Shown: positions 45,890-54,326 of the stretch, piece by piece
Layout of the letters: each line of letters opens with the position of its first letter
Position numbering within the stretch: the stretch's first letter is position 1
Source: Sphingomonas sp. PP-F2F-A104-K0414
GTDB taxonomy: Bacteria; Pseudomonadota; Alphaproteobacteria; Sphingomonadales; Sphingomonadaceae
Assembly: GCF_004340945.1 (NCBI RefSeq)
Contig: NZ_SLYD01000001.1
Span: forward strand, 620,001-684,000
Direction of reading: 5' to 3'
DNA length: 64,000 nucleotides
Notes under the pieces: model-generated
The model's input: only the letters and a program-made list of their open reading frames with translations
The model's database searches: none
What the model was told of the DNA's origin: nothing
Made by a program: the position numbers and the translations under genes

Positions 45890-46003
45890 TGGGCCTCCTG
45901 TTATCTAGAGGCAGCAACCCCGGTCTTGACACAATGGTTGCGGTACGGAACCGGACACAGCCCCGATCCCTTTGAGGAGCGGGCCTTTTTCCAGGAAGCA
46001 ACG

Positions 46004-46759
46004 ATGACGTGGAATGTATTGGGAACCGCCGAACCCGATGTGTTGATCGAGCACATCCAACAGGGCGATACCAAGAACCTGTTGCTGCGCAGTCTAAGCA
46101 CCGACGACTTCGCGCTGCTTGCACCGCATTTGACCCGCGTGCCGTTTTCGATCGGCGATACCCTGTCGCATGCAGGGGATGCGATCGACAGCCTGTGCTT
46201 CCCGGAAGAGGGGATCGCCGGGGTGCTCGACGCGCTCGAAGGCGAGCATCGCTATGCCGTCGGGCTGATCGGTGCCGAAGGGTGCATCGGCTGGCCGTTG
46301 CTGCTCGGCACGAGACGATCGCCCTACGACGTGGTGATGCGGGCGGAACGCGGCGAGGCTTTGCGGATTTCGGCCGAGCGCTTCGTCATGCTCGCCGAGC
46401 AGAGCACCACGCTGCGCCTGTCGCTGTTGCGGTTCGTCAACGTCTTCATGATCCAGATGGGACGGACGATCGTCTCGTCGCTCGCGCATTCGATCGAGCG
46501 GCGCATGGCACGCTGGATCCTGCTGTATCACGATCGCGTCCGCGACGACGACATCTGCATGACCCATGAGGAGTTTCGACTGATGCTTGGCGTCCGTCGG
46601 AGCAGCATCACCGATGCGCTCCACCGACTCGAGGAGGAACAGGCGATCCGGGCGGTCCGTGGCCGCGTGATCGTTCGCGATCGCGCCAAGTTGATGCTGC
46701 TCGCCGCGGACACCTATGGCCATGCGGAGGCCGAATATCGGCGCCTGCTGGGGGAATGA
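46004..46759 (+). CDS. Crp/Fnr family transcriptional regulator
   Basis: A 251-residue regulator with an N-terminal cyclic-nucleotide-binding-like domain (residues about 25-150, LLRSLSTDDFALLAPHLTRVPFSIGDTLSHAGD) and a C-terminal winged helix (about 165-235, MTHEEFRLMLGVRRSSITDALHRLEEEQAI). There is no N-terminal cysteine cluster, so it is not an Fnr-type oxygen sensor. CCAGGAAG lies 7 bases before the ATG. The frame is open far upstream only because it overlaps the divergent esterase gene. It may control that esterase. Confidence 0.88.
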   Translation: MTWNVLGTAEPDVLIEHIQQGDTKNLLLRSLSTDDFALLAPHLTRVPFSIGDTLSHAGDAIDSLCFPEEGIAGVLDALEGEHRYAVGLIGAEGCIGWPLLLGTRRSPYDVVMRAERGEALRISAERFVMLAEQSTTLRLSLLRFVNVFMIQMGRTIVSSLAHSIERRMARWILLYHDRVRDDDICMTHEEFRLMLGVRRSSITDALHRLEEEQAIRAVRGRVIVRDRAKLMLLAADTYGHAEAEYRRLLGE

Positions 46760-46859
46760 CCCGGGCCTTCCCTCCAGCCCCCCGCGCCATCGATGGGAGA
46801 CGCCAACCGAGGGGGCTTCGGGTCGACGAGAACCACCCGACTCCGCCCCCTCCCCGGGC

Positions 46860-48872
46860 TCAGTAGGTCGGCGCGCTCGTGTCGGCCAACGCCTGTCGCA
46901 AGGGCCATCCCTGCGACGCGTCGTTCGCGATCAAGCGACGCACGGCGGTCTGCGAACCGACCTGATTATAGTGACCGGCATCGAAATATAGCAGCCCGCC
47001 GTCGGCGCTCTCGACGATACAGCGCCGTTGGGGGCACATCGCCTTGAGCGGAGAGAGATAGGTATATCCGATCGCCTTCGCCTGCGCCGCGAGTTCCCGA
47101 TCGTTTTTCCACAGGCGCGGTTCGATGGTTCGTGCCAGCAGTCCCGGATCACGTCGCCTGACGCTCTCCGCCATGATCCGCGGCACCGGCATGGAATATT
47201 CCGGGGTCGGCCCCATGACGATCAGCGCGATGCCCTTGCCCGCAAGCCGATCATGCAGCCGTTTCAGCGCGGGGATATCCAACCGGATCCAGCGCCAGAT
47301 CACGAGCACCGCATCGGGCCGCGCAATATCCAGGTCGCGGACCAGCACCTGGTGCATCAAGTCGTCGCACACGCGACCGGTCGGCTGCGGATCGAGCGGC
47401 ATCTCACAGCCGAACACGACCGCAGTCTGGAAATGCACATGTGGCAGCACCACCGATAAGCCACGCCACATCATCGATGCATGGCTGTCTCCCACCAGCA
47501 GCCAATTGGGCTTGCCCTGTTCCCGCGCGAGACATGGGATCTTGTCGAAGTCGCCAACGCTGCTTTGATTGGTGAGGAAGCAGTTCGCCTTGGGCTTTGG
47601 CATCGATCCGGACTGCCCCCCGGCGCTTGCTATCGCCAGAACCGTGGGGGAAAATCGTTCCGGCAGGCCGCTGGTCGCCAGGATACCGACCTGCAACAGC
47701 GCTGCGATGGCGATCAGCCCGCCGCACCATGCGCCCAGTCGGCGTGGTGCCATCTTGCCGCGAAAGGGGCCTTCGATGAATTTCCAGGACGCAAATCCGA
47801 GGATCGCCGTCACGATCAGAACGATGACCGCGTCCCGTATCAGCAGTTTGCCGATCAGTCGGTGCTGGCGGTAGAGAACGATGACCGGCCAGTGCCAGAG
47901 ATACAGCGAATAGGACGCCAGGCCGATATAGCGCGCCGGGGAAACGCTCAACGCGCGATGCACCATCGTCGATGTGCCCTGACCGGTGATCAGAACCAGC
48001 GCCGCCCCCAGGCAGGCCGGCACGACGACCAGCCCCGGAAATCCGTGCTCGGGCCGTACCAGCAGGAGGGAGGCGGCGATCAGACCCAGCCCTGCCGCGG
48101 CGGAGGCCATGCGCGTCAGCGGCCGGGATGTCAGCCAGTCCCCCCGCATCTGCGATGCGAGGACGCCGACCATCAATTCCCACCACCGGCTAGGCAGAAG
48201 ATAGAATGCCGCTGCGGCGTTCGTTCGTACATAGGCGATGCTCACCGCCAGCGAGAGCAGTGCCGTCGCCGTCATGATCGGCACCAGCCATCGTTTCCAC
48301 CGGGAATGCGCGATCAGCAACGGCAGGAACGGAAATACCAGGTAGAATTGTTCTTCGACACCCAGCGACCAGGTATGCAGCAACGGCAAGGTCGCGCTGT
48401 CGGCCGCGAAATAGTCCGATGTGAAATAGAAGAATATGTTGCCGACACACGCCAGCGCCGCCAGCGCACTGGTGGCGAAACTCGCCAGCTCCTGGGGATA
48501 GAGCGGGATCGTCGAGACCAACGTGGTGGCGATGATCATCACCACGAACGCCGGCGCGATCCTGCGCAGCCGCCGCAGATAGAAATCGCCAAAGGTGAAC
48601 CGCCGCGCCGCAACGCTGGCAAGGACGATCCCGCCGATCAGATATCCCGATATGACGAAGAAGATATCGACACCCAACCCGCCCGCCGGGAAGCGGGTCG
48701 GGAACAGATGATAAATGATGACCGCAATAACCGAGATCGCGCGCAGACCATCGATATCGCCACGATATGGCGTGCCATGCACCGGCGCAGTCGTCGCCTG
48801 GTCCGATCCTAGATCCGAACCGTCACGCTGTCCCGATCGTCCATGTACGACAAACGCCGCCCCCGCCTGCAT
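46860..48872 (-). CDS. acyltransferase 3 / SGNH hydrolase protein (OafA-like O-acetyltransferase)
   Basis: A 670-residue membrane enzyme that probably O-acetylates an exported glycan. Residues about 35-385 are the acyltransferase-3 domain with about ten helices: YRGDIDGLRAISVIAVIIYHL, FFVISGYLIGGIV, RRLRRIAPAF and HTWSLGVEEQFYLVFPFLP. Residues about 440-670 are an SGNH domain with GDSHASMMWRGL and the catalytic D/H in YFDAGHYNQVGS. The ATG at 48872 is used; the first 38 residues are weakly conserved. No other polysaccharide genes are adjacent. Codon use and GC are slightly lower than in the core genes. Confidence 0.9.
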   Translation of the reverse strand: MQAGAAFVVHGRSGQRDGSDLGSDQATTAPVHGTPYRGDIDGLRAISVIAVIIYHLFPTRFPAGGLGVDIFFVISGYLIGGIVLASVAARRFTFGDFYLRRLRRIAPAFVVMIIATTLVSTIPLYPQELASFATSALAALACVGNIFFYFTSDYFAADSATLPLLHTWSLGVEEQFYLVFPFLPLLIAHSRWKRWLVPIMTATALLSLAVSIAYVRTNAAAAFYLLPSRWWELMVGVLASQMRGDWLTSRPLTRMASAAAGLGLIAASLLLVRPEHGFPGLVVVPACLGAALVLITGQGTSTMVHRALSVSPARYIGLASYSLYLWHWPVIVLYRQHRLIGKLLIRDAVIVLIVTAILGFASWKFIEGPFRGKMAPRRLGAWCGGLIAIAALLQVGILATSGLPERFSPTVLAIASAGGQSGSMPKPKANCFLTNQSSVGDFDKIPCLAREQGKPNWLLVGDSHASMMWRGLSVVLPHVHFQTAVVFGCEMPLDPQPTGRVCDDLMHQVLVRDLDIARPDAVLVIWRWIRLDIPALKRLHDRLAGKGIALIVMGPTPEYSMPVPRIMAESVRRRDPGLLARTIEPRLWKNDRELAAQAKAIGYTYLSPLKAMCPQRRCIVESADGGLLYFDAGHYNQVGSQTAVRRLIANDASQGWPLRQALADTSAPTY

Positions 48873-49063
48873 ATTTCTCTCCCCCGGCGGCGGGTTAGCA
48901 AACCATTTTCATATGGCAATACTATCGGGGTTGGCCATTCGCCCGGATCACGCGTGAACCGTCTCTTTTTCGTACAAATGCAAACCGACCGAACAGAAAC
49001 CTCCATTTCGATGCAATTTGCTACAGCTTCTCGGGTTCAATCTGCCAAAAACTTAGCCCAATT

Positions 49064-49216
49064 TTACGCTGTATTTGCCAACGGCGAATCCATTGCATCG
49101 AGCGCTTCGGATATAAGCGCCGCGACGACCGTCCAGCCGAGCTGCTCCGCCTCGACCAGCGCATCTTCGAGATGTTCGCGAAGGCGTTGGTCGGGCTTGA
49201 GCGCGCGTTGCGGCAT
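49064..49216 (-). CDS. small protein, 50 residues, unknown function
   Basis: A short frame not reaching usual length limits: it begins MPQRALKPDQRLREHLEDAL, continues VEAEQLGWTVVAALISEALD and ends MDSPLANTA. The composition is that of a real globular or helical protein, with alternating charged and hydrophobic residues. GGAAAAG lies 5-8 bases before the ATG. The opposite-strand frames here are less protein-like. It lies alone in the 521-bp gap between the acyltransferase gene and the 96-residue gene; the rest of the gap shows nothing. Confidence 0.6.
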   Translation of the reverse strand: MPQRALKPDQRLREHLEDALVEAEQLGWTVVAALISEALDAMDSPLANTA

Positions 49217-49393
49217 GCACTTTTCCAGTCGAGCAGGGTTCGGCTTTCAAAGCCTGGCATGGTCGCCACGGTAAGAGCCGACGACAGATCACGTCAATCG
49301 CTGCGCGCTGGTGTGACGAAAAGCCGTGCCGCATGGCACCGCCAGCGATCTGGATGGTTGTTCCAGAAAGCCATACCGGCTGGAGAGACGACC

Positions 49394-49684
49394 ATGAAAC
49401 TGACCGGAAAATTCGATACGCGCCGTGAAGCCGAGATGACCGTCGAGCGGCTCGTCCAGCAATTCAACATAGATCGTGCCAAGGTCCTGGTTGCCCCGGA
49501 TGGCGAGGCGAACTCCGCGGGTACCGAAGATGCCGGCGCCGACGCCGCTGCTGGCACATCAAGCCAAGAGGCGCGAGATGATGCCGCATTGAACGGCAGG
49601 GTCGTGGTCACGGTCGACGTCGCTGATGACGCCACCGCCGACGAGGTGCGCTCCGCGTTTAACGAGTTCGACGCATCGGCGTAG
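49394..49684 (+). CDS. small acidic protein, 96 residues, unknown function
   Basis: It begins MKLTGKFDTRREAEMTVERL, which looks like a compact alpha/beta (heavy-metal-associated or SPOR-like) start, followed by an acidic Ala/Gly/Asp-rich linker and a second VVVTVDVADDATADEVRSAF element. It is probably a soluble stress-type protein; I recall similar proteins in alphaproteobacteria. GGAGAG lies about 8 bases before the ATG. An open frame upstream (from 49172) lacks a convincing start and overlaps the 50-residue gene on the other strand. Confidence 0.75.
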   Translation: MKLTGKFDTRREAEMTVERLVQQFNIDRAKVLVAPDGEANSAGTEDAGADAAAGTSSQEARDDAALNGRVVVTVDVADDATADEVRSAFNEFDASA

Positions 49685-49701
49685 TTTCGACCGATAGGTG
49701 A

Positions 49702-50910
49702 TCAGAAGCGCGCGTAAAAGGCGTGTGAATCGCGCGATAATGGTCCCGCGTGTTCCGCGCATTGCTCGAGCAATGCGCGAGCATCGCCAAGGCCGTGACT
49801 AACGTAGCATCGCGTCGCATAGCCATCGATCAGCATGTCCAACCCCATCTCGAAATCGTCCGAGAACCAGTCTTCGTTCATCGGCCCATAGTCCAATTCC
49901 GAAACACCGAATTTCTCGACGATCGCAGCCAAGACATTTCCGCTCGCCGGTTCGATATCGGAATTCTCGATGCGGGCGGGAATGGCATTGGCGGCACACA
50001 CTATCAGCAACCCGAATACCAGCGTCGTATGATAGGAATGAATGAAGCGATAGAGATCGTCGTCCTGCTCCGGCAAAGAGTTGGCCGTCTTACTGTCGAA
50101 TGTAATCGACGGTATAAAACCGAACTTCTTATATATCGATCTCAAGGCAGCGTCTGCCTGTTGGAAAGTCGGTCCGCGACACTCCAGAAACACCTGCGTC
50201 AGGCAGATTTCCCCGACGAGATCCCAGTCCGCATCGCAGAACGTATAGGCCAGATCGTGATCCAGCGCGATCGCCACGTCGGGGAATATCGCACAATGCT
50301 CCGATCGGCGACGGCCAAAATCGGTCTCGAACATCGCCGAATGCGTCTTTGCGTAAAGATCCGTCCTCGCCATCATCGAAGGGTGCGTAAATCGCGATAA
50401 AAGTGATGACCGGCATACAAGATGTTCGGCGACGGCAACGTTCGTCACCCGCTCGTACAGCCACGTCGCTTCGTGATGCCGGAACGGGAGCCGCTCGACG
50501 GCGAAATATCCGGGCGACCGGATCAGTGCCTCGACCCGCGCCAGCATAGGCGAGCACACACCATAGCGTCGCGCGCACAATAGAATGATACCGAACCTGC
50601 TTGCCTCGGCTGGCCGCCGTTCCGCGTTGGCAATAAACGCCTCTGTACACACCTCATGCACCGCCCATGAAACGAACACCACGACGCGGTCGCGAAGCTG
50701 CCCAGCGCGCGTGACGACCGATTCCGCCAGTTCGAAGAACAGCAGGATTTCGGAAATGACCTTCGATGCGCGCAACCCTTGGGATTGAAACGTGTCGGCG
50801 TCTATCGCGTCCAATTTGGCGATAAGCGGCCTGACCGACAAGAAGTACTTTACCAGTTCGATCGTAATGCGTTCGTCTTCGACGGTCTTATCAGCCATGA
50901 CATTGCTCAT
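49702..50910 (-). CDS. 402-residue protein of unknown function (DUF6895-like pattern), partner of a small peptide gene
   Basis: A mostly helical, soluble protein without signal or clear membrane helices. The segment YAKTHSAMFETDFGRRRSEH (residues about 183-202), followed by DADWDLVGEICLTQVFLECRG, recalls a pattern I associate with actinobacterial DUF6895 proteins; this is memory, not a search. Cysteines and histidines are scattered with no metal motif. An internal ATG at 50898 (MADKTVEDER) is an alternative start; neither has a strong ribosome-binding site. It lies 63 bases downstream of the 80-residue peptide gene, with a strong hairpin between them. GC content is lower than in the flanking core genes, suggesting transfer. 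Confidence 0.7.
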   Translation of the reverse strand: MSNVMADKTVEDERITIELVKYFLSVRPLIAKLDAIDADTFQSQGLRASKVISEILLFFELAESVVTRAGQLRDRVVVFVSWAVHEVCTEAFIANAERRPAEASRFGIILLCARRYGVCSPMLARVEALIRSPGYFAVERLPFRHHEATWLYERVTNVAVAEHLVCRSSLLSRFTHPSMMARTDLYAKTHSAMFETDFGRRRSEHCAIFPDVAIALDHDLAYTFCDADWDLVGEICLTQVFLECRGPTFQQADAALRSIYKKFGFIPSITFDSKTANSLPEQDDDLYRFIHSYHTTLVFGLLIVCAANAIPARIENSDIEPASGNVLAAIVEKFGVSELDYGPMNEDWFSDDFEMGLDMLIDGYATRCYVSHGLGDARALLEQCAEHAGPLSRDSHAFYARF

Positions 50911-50914
50911 ATGT

Positions 50915-50962
50915 ATAATGGCGCTTCGTCATGGCCATGATGCGACGACGAAACGCCATTAT
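50915..50962 (-). terminator. strong intergenic hairpin between peptide gene and 402-residue gene
   Basis: ATAATGGCG pairs with CGCCATTAT (9 bp), then one mismatch, then TTCGTC with GACGAA (6 bp), around a 16-base loop containing the palindrome CATGGCCATG. It starts 12 bases after the peptide stop. No T-run follows, so it may attenuate, process or stabilise the message and set the ratio of peptide to partner. Confidence 0.65.
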
Positions 50963-50973
50963 GTCCGTGACGC

Positions 50974-51216
50974 TCAATGCTGAGCGATCGTCTTTCCGAT
51001 GGTCGACGGGTTTGCGACCTTTTCCAGACCACCCTGAATTCCCGTGACCAGGAAATAGTGGGACCCACCGACGACATTCCAGTCGGCGACGACGTTCGGA
51101 TCGTTCAGAACCGTCGACGATACACTGAGGGCGTCGCGCATCGATGTATCGAGATTGATGATCTTCCGATCGTGGAGCGAGTGGGCAAGTTCCGCGATCT
51201 GTTTCTGCGTTGGCAT
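50974..51216 (-). CDS. 80-residue peptide, possible precursor or partner of the 402-residue protein
   Basis: The peptide begins MPTQKQIAELAHSLHDRKII, continues with NLDTSMRDALSVSSTVLNDP and VVADWNVVGGSHYFLVTGIQ, and ends GKTIAQH. The charged helical first half followed by a Gly/Val/Thr-rich second half is like a leader plus core, but there is no cysteine and no known leader motif, so a modified-peptide role is only a guess. AAGGAG is an excellent ribosome-binding site 6 bases before this ATG (3 bases before another ATG at 51219). High expression relative to the downstream gene is suggested by the strong site and the hairpin. Confidence 0.7.
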   Translation of the reverse strand: MPTQKQIAELAHSLHDRKIINLDTSMRDALSVSSTVLNDPNVVADWNVVGGSHYFLVTGIQGGLEKVANPSTIGKTIAQH

Positions 51217-51508
51217 CATACTCTCCTTTTTGGGCGATTCGCCCTGGGAGGAAAATACTCGTCTCAATGATATTATGAATCTCAGTATGCACTGAAACGG
51301 AGGCAAACTTTGTTATACGATAAATTCTGTTGACTGTTCCACTTTGCCCGCGACTGGGCGCGGAGCAAGATCCCGCAGAGCATAGTGGCAATCATATCGA
51401 TCCTGCCGCGTGAGTATAGTTGGTCTCCCACGAACAGCCTGGTTTGACGGTTTACGGCGCGCGCTGTCGGTGAATAGTCATGGTGCGACAAAATGCCGGG
51501 TGTAAAAC

Positions 51509-52216
51509 ATGGCCATGACGATACGCCTTATCTGCCTCGATGCCGACGACACGCTCTGGCACAACATGCGGCACTTCAATGCGGCCGAGGATGCGCTGCT
51601 GGAGATGCTGCGGCCGTTCGCCGACGCGCAGGTCGCCCGCCCGGCGCTGGAAGCGTGCGAGGCGCGCAACCTGCCGCTCTACGGGTACGGTGCGAAAGGC
51701 TTCACGCTGTCGATGATCGAGACCGCGGTCGAGCTTTGCGGTGCCGATCTGAAACCGACGATGGTCGCGGACATCCTCGCGGCAGGCCGGTCGCTGCTTG
51801 CGCACCCGGTCGAGTTGTTCGACGGGATCGCGCAGACGCTGGAGGATCTGGCGGACCGCGGTCGGCCCGTGCTCGTCACCAAGGGCGACTTGCTGCATCA
51901 GGAAGCCAAACTTGCCGCGTCGGGTCTTGGCGATCGCTTTGCCGGTGTCGAGATCGTCAGCGACAAGACCGCCGATACCTTCACGCGGCTGTTCGAACGA
52001 TATGCGGTGCAACCTGCCGAGGCGGTGATGGCAGGGGATTCGATACGCTCCGACGTGCGTCCGGCGCTGGAGGCTGGGGCGTGGGCGGCCTATGTTCCGC
52101 AGGACGGTGCGTGGGCTCATGAACATGCGACGCCCCCTGAGGATTCGGATCGTTTCGCGACGCTGGAGAGCCTGGCCGAACTGCCAGCGCTGATCGATCG
52201 CATCAATCGCGGTTGA
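51509..52216 (+). CDS. HAD family hydrolase
   Basis: A 235-residue phosphatase-like enzyme. Motif I is ICLDADDTLWHN (residues 8-19, nucleophile Asp11 in LDADDT), motif II is VLVTKGD (about 122), motif III is a Lys in SDKTAD (about 150), and motif IV is MAGDSIRSDV (about 174). DADDTLW and the cap between motifs I and II are typical of the YjjG/phosphoglycolate-phosphatase-like group. It may dephosphorylate small metabolites; no partner gene is adjacent. An ATG two codons later is an alternative start. Confidence 0.87.
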   Translation: MAMTIRLICLDADDTLWHNMRHFNAAEDALLEMLRPFADAQVARPALEACEARNLPLYGYGAKGFTLSMIETAVELCGADLKPTMVADILAAGRSLLAHPVELFDGIAQTLEDLADRGRPVLVTKGDLLHQEAKLAASGLGDRFAGVEIVSDKTADTFTRLFERYAVQPAEAVMAGDSIRSDVRPALEAGAWAAYVPQDGAWAHEHATPPEDSDRFATLESLAELPALIDRINRG

Positions 52217-52242
52217 CCTTTCGGTCCGAGCAGGCGCCCTGG

Positions 52243-53274
52243 TCAGAGCGCCTTCGGGTCGATCGTCATCTGTTTGCCCTTCATCGTACCGCTGCGTTTG
52301 CCGCTTCCGACCAGATCCCACACCTGCTTGGGCGAAGGCAGCGCGGTGAACGACGGAAAGACCGACGTCGTACCTTCGACATCCTCCAGCGACACCGCAT
52401 ACGTCCCGCTCTTGTCGACCTGGCCCATCAGCGAGGGATAGACGCTGACGACACGGCCGGCATCGTAAAGCGCCATGACGTAGCCGCCGGTGCTCGCGTT
52501 CGACCGATAGACGCCGTATTCGGTGCTCGCGCTGCCGTCGCGACACCAGCTCGGATGCGCCACGGGCGGCGCCGACTTCTCTTCCGCTTTCGCCTTGGTG
52601 GCCATGGTGCTGGCCATCAGGGACATCAGCAGGTCGGCACCGTTCGGCTTGGCCTGTTTGGCCTTGGTGAAGGTCAGCGGCGTGGTGCACGGCGTGACCG
52701 GGGCCGCCGCGATGGTTGCGATGGTAGCGGAGGGCGGCCAACGGACGGCCTTGATCACCTGTTGCAGGCTGGCGTCGAGCTGGTCCGCGGTCAGTGTCTT
52801 CGCACTCATGCGGATGCTGACGATCCATTCGCCGACCGGCATGACCGCGAGCGCGGTGCTCCGATAGGCGCCGCCGGGTGTGGCATAGACCTGGCGTAGG
52901 GACGTCGCCGTCCCACTGTTCGTCGCGGCGAAGGCGATCGGATCGGCGCTGGCTGGAGCAGCATGGCGGAAGATGTCGCGCGTTTCGAGCGCGGTCTGCG
53001 ACCGGTCGAACCACAACGCCACATCGGGGATCGCGGGGTGGAAGAGATAGATCGTTGCGAACACGCTCTTGTCCGCTACGTCATATTGCGCCGCCACGTC
53101 ATGCTCGGTCTCGGTCGCATCGGTCAGCGTCGTGCGCGAAAGACCGGCCAGTTGCGGCATGAGAATCAGGCCGGTTTCGGCATGTTTCCAGCCCTTGTCG
53201 GCCGGCACGCCCAGATCCCGCGCCGTGACCGGCGTTGCCATGACTAGCGCCACTATCAGCACCCACTTGTTCAC
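52243..53274 (-). CDS. exported protein of unknown function, 343 residues
   Basis: A signal peptide (MNKWVLIVALVMATPVTA) is followed by about 320 residues with no recognised domain. The first half contains GWKHAETGLILMPQLAGLSR and AVMPVGEWIVSIRMSAKTL. The second half has a pair of cysteines (TPCTTPL and PSWCRDG) that may form a disulfide. It is probably periplasmic. It converges with the HAD gene (26-bp gap) and stands alone. The pattern resembles sphingomonad proteins of unknown function that I cannot name. Confidence 0.7.
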   Translation of the reverse strand: MNKWVLIVALVMATPVTARDLGVPADKGWKHAETGLILMPQLAGLSRTTLTDATETEHDVAAQYDVADKSVFATIYLFHPAIPDVALWFDRSQTALETRDIFRHAAPASADPIAFAATNSGTATSLRQVYATPGGAYRSTALAVMPVGEWIVSIRMSAKTLTADQLDASLQQVIKAVRWPPSATIATIAAAPVTPCTTPLTFTKAKQAKPNGADLLMSLMASTMATKAKAEEKSAPPVAHPSWCRDGSASTEYGVYRSNASTGGYVMALYDAGRVVSVYPSLMGQVDKSGTYAVSLEDVEGTTSVFPSFTALPSPKQVWDLVGSGKRSGTMKGKQMTIDPKAL

Positions 53275-53373
53275 GCGCGTCCCCCTTTTGCACGATCATG
53301 TGCGAGCTTGGCTTCGTCGGCAAGCGTGTGTGGAGACGCTCCATTCAGACGATCCGGGGACCGAAGACGGACC

Positions 53374-53475
53374 AGCGGTGCGGGCGTTGAGCATCGAATT
53401 GCCGTGCTGGTCCAGATTGGGCGACCACATTGCGATCGAGGCAATGCCGGGCGCGATCGCCATGATACCGCCAGA
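53374..53475 (-). pseudogene. fragment of a glutaminase A gene
   Basis: In one minus-strand frame [20 protein letters not shown] followed by [14 protein letters not shown] resembles the glutaminase C-terminal signature (GGGIxAIxPGxxSIAVWSPxLxxxGNS). Nothing before or after it in the frame continues the family, so this is a relic of about 34 codons, possibly left by a deletion. The rest of the 53275-53782 gap shows no convincing gene. Confidence 0.6.
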
Positions 53476-53782
53476 TCGCCGTCGTTCATTCCGGCACCCG
53501 CCATCGCTCGGTTCCTCCATATCGCCGTGCGCAGGCGACGGGAAATTAGCCGACGTGCGACACGGGAAGAACGGAACTTCGCGAGACGCCACTCGAACGG
53601 TATTTGGTGGAGCCGCAAGCTACTCATGAGCCGATCCCTCTCCGGTTAGCTCTGCAGAGCGCAAGAACAGAAAGTGAACAATGAACCTTGTGATAGCCCA
53701 GTCCAAGGTTTAGGAACCCGCCAAACGCGAGCGATCGCGCAAACAAGGAAGGGCGCGGCTCGAACCGCGCAGGAGGCGGATT

Positions 53783-53944
53783 GTGGTGACGGATGAGGAT
53801 CGACGCTATTACGAGCGTCGCGCCGAAATGGAGCTTGAGATGGCTGCCGCGACGGAGGACCCGAACGCGTGTTCGAGCCACTATGCGCTCGCAAATCTTT
53901 ACCTCGCACTCGTTATCGAGAAGGACGTGCAGGACGCTTCGTAA
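53783..53944 (+). CDS. small protein, 53 residues, unknown function
   Basis: GTG start with AGGAGG exactly 6 bases before it. The protein reads VVTDEDRRYYERRAEMELEM, then AAATEDPNACSSHYALANLY and LALVIEKDVQDAS. The YYxRRAE...HYxLANxYL pattern is one I recall in short sphingomonad proteins. It is probably one or two helices and cytosolic. It falls below usual ORF length limits. Confidence 0.7.
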   Translation: MVTDEDRRYYERRAEMELEMAAATEDPNACSSHYALANLYLALVIEKDVQDAS

Positions 53945-54116
53945 AGGTAGATCGTCTTGAGGCGGAGAGACCGTCGTAACGCTGCCAATCAAGGTCGCAC
54001 CCTGCTCCGGCGCCGGAAAATAGGCTGGCGATACGACCGCGGTACCAAAACCCGGATTACCGGATTTACGGGCAAGAAGCCGCCTGGAAGATCGTTGTAC
54101 TTCAACAATATGTCGA

Positions 54117-54192
54117 TGGTGCCGCTTACAGGACTCGAACCTGTGACCCCCGCATTACGAATGCGATGCTCTACCAGCTGAGCTAAAGCGGC
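54117..54192 (-). tRNA. tRNA-Thr (anticodon CGT)
   Basis: The minus strand gives a 76-base cloverleaf: acceptor GCCGCTT with AAGCGGC, D-arm GCTCAGCTGGTAGAGC, anticodon stem/loop TCGCATTCGTAATGCGG with CGT in the loop, T-arm CAGGTTCGAGTCCTG, and an encoded CCA. It reads ACG codons. Confidence 0.96.
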
Positions 54193-54326
54193 CCGACGAC
54201 GGACGTATCCGGTCGAGGTGGCGGCAACTACCAGCGGTTTGGCGGGCTGACAAGCCGTTTGCGGGTTTACTCGGTGTTTACCAAGCGCGGTGCACAAGCG
54301 CGGCGACGATACGGGGATCTTTGGGC

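Noticed and set aside
45320..46003. Upstream extension of the Crp/Fnr frame
   Set aside because: It overlaps the divergent esterase gene and has no regulator features; the ATG at 46004 has a good ribosome-binding site.
49172..49393. Upstream extension of the 96-residue gene
   Set aside because: The opposite strand (49064-49216) is more protein-like, and no ribosome-binding site precedes 49172.
46860..53944. Prophage or integrative element
   Set aside because: No integrase, transposase, phage structural gene or flanking direct repeat was found, despite the accessory character of the genes and the nearby tRNA.
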